A stretch of DNA of 64,000 nucleotides from Salicibibacter cibi. GTDB lineage: Bacteria > Bacillota > Bacilli > Bacillales > Marinococcaceae. The notes under the pieces are model-generated. The model was not told the origin of the DNA, made no database searches, and saw only the letters and a list, made by a program, of their open reading frames with translations. Made by a program: the position numbers and the translations under genes. Shown here piece by piece: positions 61,912 through 64,000 of this stretch (within the stretch, counting starts at the first letter, position 1; each line of letters starts with the position of its first letter). The DNA is taken from contig NZ_CP054706.1 in assembly GCF_016495865.1 (NCBI RefSeq), positions 1,922,001-1,986,000 on the forward strand, in the 5' to 3' direction.

Positions 61912-63138
61912 ATGTTTCTGAACTTATTAAAACGAGCTGACTTTCGTAACTTTTTCTTTTCAGAAATAATTTTTGCATTTGGTGTAGGAATGGGTACCGT
62001 TGGTGCAAATTGGTATTTAATGGAGCAGACAAATTCTATTACAGCAGTTGGTGTTATGCTAGCATTAAATGTCATTGCGGGATTTCTCACTTCTCCAATC
62101 ATTGGAATTCTAACAGATAAATTTAAACGGAAACAAATTATCCTATTCACATATTTCACTCAGTCTGTATTAATCTTTGTCATCGCTTTATTACTTTTTA
62201 CAAGGGGATTCCATATAGAATTATTGTATCTCTTTTCTATTGTAAATGGTATAGGGTGGACAACTTATATGTCTACATCCAGAAGCTTGTTACAGGAACT
62301 TCTATCGAGTGACGATCTAATCGACGGAAACTCTTTAATCGAAATATGTTTGCAGGTGGGGATGTTTACAGCTGGCGGGATATCAGGTGTCTTTTATCAA
62401 TACCTCGGTTTTGAAAACATGCTTATTTTTAACGCATTCATCTTCCTGTTAAGCAGTATTTTTATTTCCCGAGTAAAATACAATTCTATAATCAAAAGCA
62501 CTGAAGAGTCGTTCTATTCAAGTTTTAAAAGTGGAATAACATATCTTATGAATAAACCCAAAATCTTCTTCTTTGGTGTAGCTGCGATCATTCCACTGGT
62601 AGCAACAATGATGTATAATGTCGTCCTACCTGGTTATGTAAACGATACGTTGCAAGGTAGCTCCATTGCATTTGGTTTATCAGATATGTTTTATGGTGTA
62701 GGCGGGTTTTTGTCCGGTTTTATAGCTGGGTCTTTGGCAAAAAAGATAACAAAAAACGTTGCTATCACACTGCTTTTCTTAGTATCCATTTGTATACTGA
62801 TCGGGTTTTCAATTAATAACTACGTCATGCTTTTATTCTTAGGGAGCTTAGTATTCGGATTATGTAATTCATCATTAAGAATCGTAATGAATACGGTGCT
62901 CATGGAAACTGTACCAAAAGCATTTATGGGAAGAGCTATGTCCATATGGATGTCTATATCACTGTTGTTACAAGCTATTGCCTCACCATCATTGGGGCTA
63001 CTCATAGATAGCTATTCTCCGAGGATAGGATTTATAAGTTTAGGACTGTTGATGATCATTGGTGTTGTTATACATCAAATCTTGGTTATTTTAAGTCCGT
63101 CTGTGAAGCCAATTGAAAGCAAAGAAGTAGGTATGTAA
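61912..63138 (+). CDS. MFS-family exporter
   Basis: A 408-residue major-facilitator protein with about 12 membrane helices. The opening FLNLLKRADFRNFFFSEIIF, GILTDKFKRKQIILF (the loop 2-3 DxxxRK motif) and RSLLQELLSSDDLIDGNSLI place it near EntS/MFS_3-type exporters. The substrate is unknown; partners are a flavin reductase and LysR. It has a TTGGAGG site and a strong terminator. Confidence 0.9.
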   Translation: MFLNLLKRADFRNFFFSEIIFAFGVGMGTVGANWYLMEQTNSITAVGVMLALNVIAGFLTSPIIGILTDKFKRKQIILFTYFTQSVLIFVIALLLFTRGFHIELLYLFSIVNGIGWTTYMSTSRSLLQELLSSDDLIDGNSLIEICLQVGMFTAGGISGVFYQYLGFENMLIFNAFIFLLSSIFISRVKYNSIIKSTEESFYSSFKSGITYLMNKPKIFFFGVAAIIPLVATMMYNVVLPGYVNDTLQGSSIAFGLSDMFYGVGGFLSGFIAGSLAKKITKNVAITLLFLVSICILIGFSINNYVMLLFLGSLVFGLCNSSLRIVMNTVLMETVPKAFMGRAMSIWMSISLLLQAIASPSLGLLIDSYSPRIGFISLGLLMIIGVVIHQILVILSPSVKPIESKEVGM

Positions 63139-63188
63139 ACATAACTCGACATTCTCCTTGAAAACGTGTTGCTGAACACGTTTAAATG

Positions 63189-63224
63189 GCCAAATTCCCT
63201 TTAATTTATCGAAGGGAATTTGGC
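63189..63224 (+). terminator. MFS-gene terminator
   Basis: GCCAAATTCCCTT/AAGGGAATTTGGC, a perfect 13-bp stem, then TTTAGTTATTT. Confidence 0.8.
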
Positions 63225-63341
63225 TTTAGTTATTTAGCAACATCGGTCTAATCATTTTCTGGTACAACTTTCATTCCATTAAGGCGCTTCTAAAGCGCTC
63301 CGTTAATTACACAACCTCTCTTTTTTTATAAATAGAAAACG

Positions 63342-63560
63342 TCATCGGTATTCCCTACGTTTGATTATCCTGATGATAACACCGATGATAAGAATAAGTA
63401 TCCCACCTATTCCGAAAATAGCAGCTACAGTTAAACCACCCATCCCATATCCCCAATCACTCTCATTACCAGTTGGGAGGAAAAAGGCAACTGCCAGTTA
63501 GAAAACTAAGCCAATAAATGCAGATATAATTCCAGCAACCATAGTTTTGTTTACGCACAA
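63342..63560 (-). pseudogene. small membrane protein gene with an in-frame nonsense codon
   Basis: Behind a fine AAAGGAGATGAT site a TTG start opens MCVNKTMVAGIISAFIGLVF, then TAA (63498-63500), after which the same frame runs on as LAVAFFLPTGNESDWGYGMG and a second membrane helix (GIGGILILIIGVIIRIIKRR), ending EYRstop at 63342. With the TAA read as a sense codon this is a 72-residue two-helix membrane protein of DUF-type. It is probably a recent point mutation. No family name assigned. Confidence 0.65.
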
Positions 63561-63696
63561 GATATCATCTCCTTTTTGAACATAAAGCTTTCGTTATTCC
63601 ACATAATGGCTTGATTCCCCCATGTGTTTTATCTTTAAACTATCACGATGTTGAACAATTAAAAGTGACTATCCTATTTTAATTGGGAGTCATCCA

Positions 63697-63725
63697 ATAA
63701 AAAAAGAGCCACATAAAATGTGACT
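63697..63725 (-). terminator. terminator of the right-edge gene
   Basis: GAGTCACAT/ATGTGGCTC stem followed by TTTTTTT on the minus strand, touching the stop codon. Confidence 0.85.
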
Positions 63726-64000
63726 CAATCACGTCTGGGATCTTCGGTGCGTGATACATCACCGTTTTCGAGATCCACCATCAATTGCCCGACGTCTCCA
63801 AAAAATATATTTGTATAGTAATCGCTATCTACGTCATAATCCAGTTGTTCAATATCACTTATCGAATGCTTTGGCCATCCATATTCCAAACGAATTTCTT
63901 CTTCATCATCATCCATATGCAGAGCAAAACGTGAGCGATCAAACGATTCTCCAATATCTTCCCCATCACGATCTGAATTGATAATCACCTGACCCAACAC
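63725..64000 (-). CDS. acidic hypothetical protein (partial, start beyond window)
   Basis: At least 91 residues, open to the right edge. Very acidic (FALHMDDDEEEIRLEYGW, LDYDVDSDYYTNIFFGDVGQ). No membrane segments or known motif. The first in-frame codon at the edge is a GTG, but whether it is the start cannot be told. It is followed by its own terminator. Confidence 0.6.
   Translation of the reverse strand: MLGQVIINSDRDGEDIGESFDRSRFALHMDDDEEEIRLEYGWPKHSISDIEQLDYDVDSDYYTNIFFGDVGQLMVDLENGDVSRTEDPRRD

Overview
The window looks like a chromosomal segment of an endospore-forming, low-to-mid GC Bacillaceae. The evidence is spoVK, cotE, spoVS, spoIIIE and two probable coat genes, plus a long block colinear with the Bacillus subtilis glnA-to-asd region but lying on the minus strand. 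Very acidic stretches in RodZ, CotE and a small protein at 8.5 kb, together with the repeat load, point to a halo- or alkaliphilic member (Salicibibacter-like); that last step is inference. I see no rRNA, tRNA or CRISPR array.

Layout. (1) 1-9.7 kb is an AT-rich accessory region: a partial CPBP-family membrane protein, gene relics, a GNAT/TetR pair with matching operators, a MarR/Old-Yellow-Enzyme pair, small membrane proteins, an Rpn-like PD-(D/E)XK protein, and a 5'-truncated phage-type integrase abutting the end of glnA. (2) 9.7-55 kb is the conserved housekeeping block, nearly all on the minus strand: glnA-glnR, ynbB, hflX, spoVK, hfq, miaA, a methyltransferase, mutL, mutS, cotE, dps, ricA, miaB, a COG3044-type ATPase, spoVS, ymdB, rny, recA, a DEAD-box helicase, cinA, pgsA, rodZ, ymfK, ymfJ, ymfI, ymfH, ymfF, spoIIIE, ylzJ, tepA, rnjB, dapG, asd. 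Against B. subtilis, pbpX, dapA and ymfC/ymfD are absent from their usual places, while an IS110 element, a divergent tyrosine recombinase, a helicase and two plus-strand coat-like genes are added. (3) 55-64 kb is again accessory: yolD, arsR-arsB-arsC on minus, a second arsR with a permease and a Cys-rich peptide on plus, then LysR, a flavin reductase, an MFS exporter, a nonsense-broken small gene and a gene cut by the window end.

Intergenic spaces of the core carry several repeat families: a ~287-bp MITE in four copies (730, 29298, 30936, 35149), a 247-bp ISL3-like MITE (23366) with an 8-bp target duplication, and three hairpin repeat types. The two MITE families have unrelated ends but share the same GC-rich interior, one of the more unusual observations here.

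Readable regulation: GlnR boxes before glnR-glnA, a perfect PerR box in the dps promoter, a recA promoter with a degenerate SOS-box-like site, paired TetR operators, a MarR-type palindrome, and three ATCAA-N6-TTGAT operators in the second arsenic operon. How the core genes work together: glutamine synthesis and its repressor; tRNA modification (MiaA, MiaB); mismatch repair (MutS, MutL); RNA turnover (RNase Y, RNase J, Hfq, helicase); sporulation (SpoVK, CotE, SpoVS, SpoIIIE, RicA, YmdB); and lysine/cell-wall precursor synthesis (DapG, Asd).
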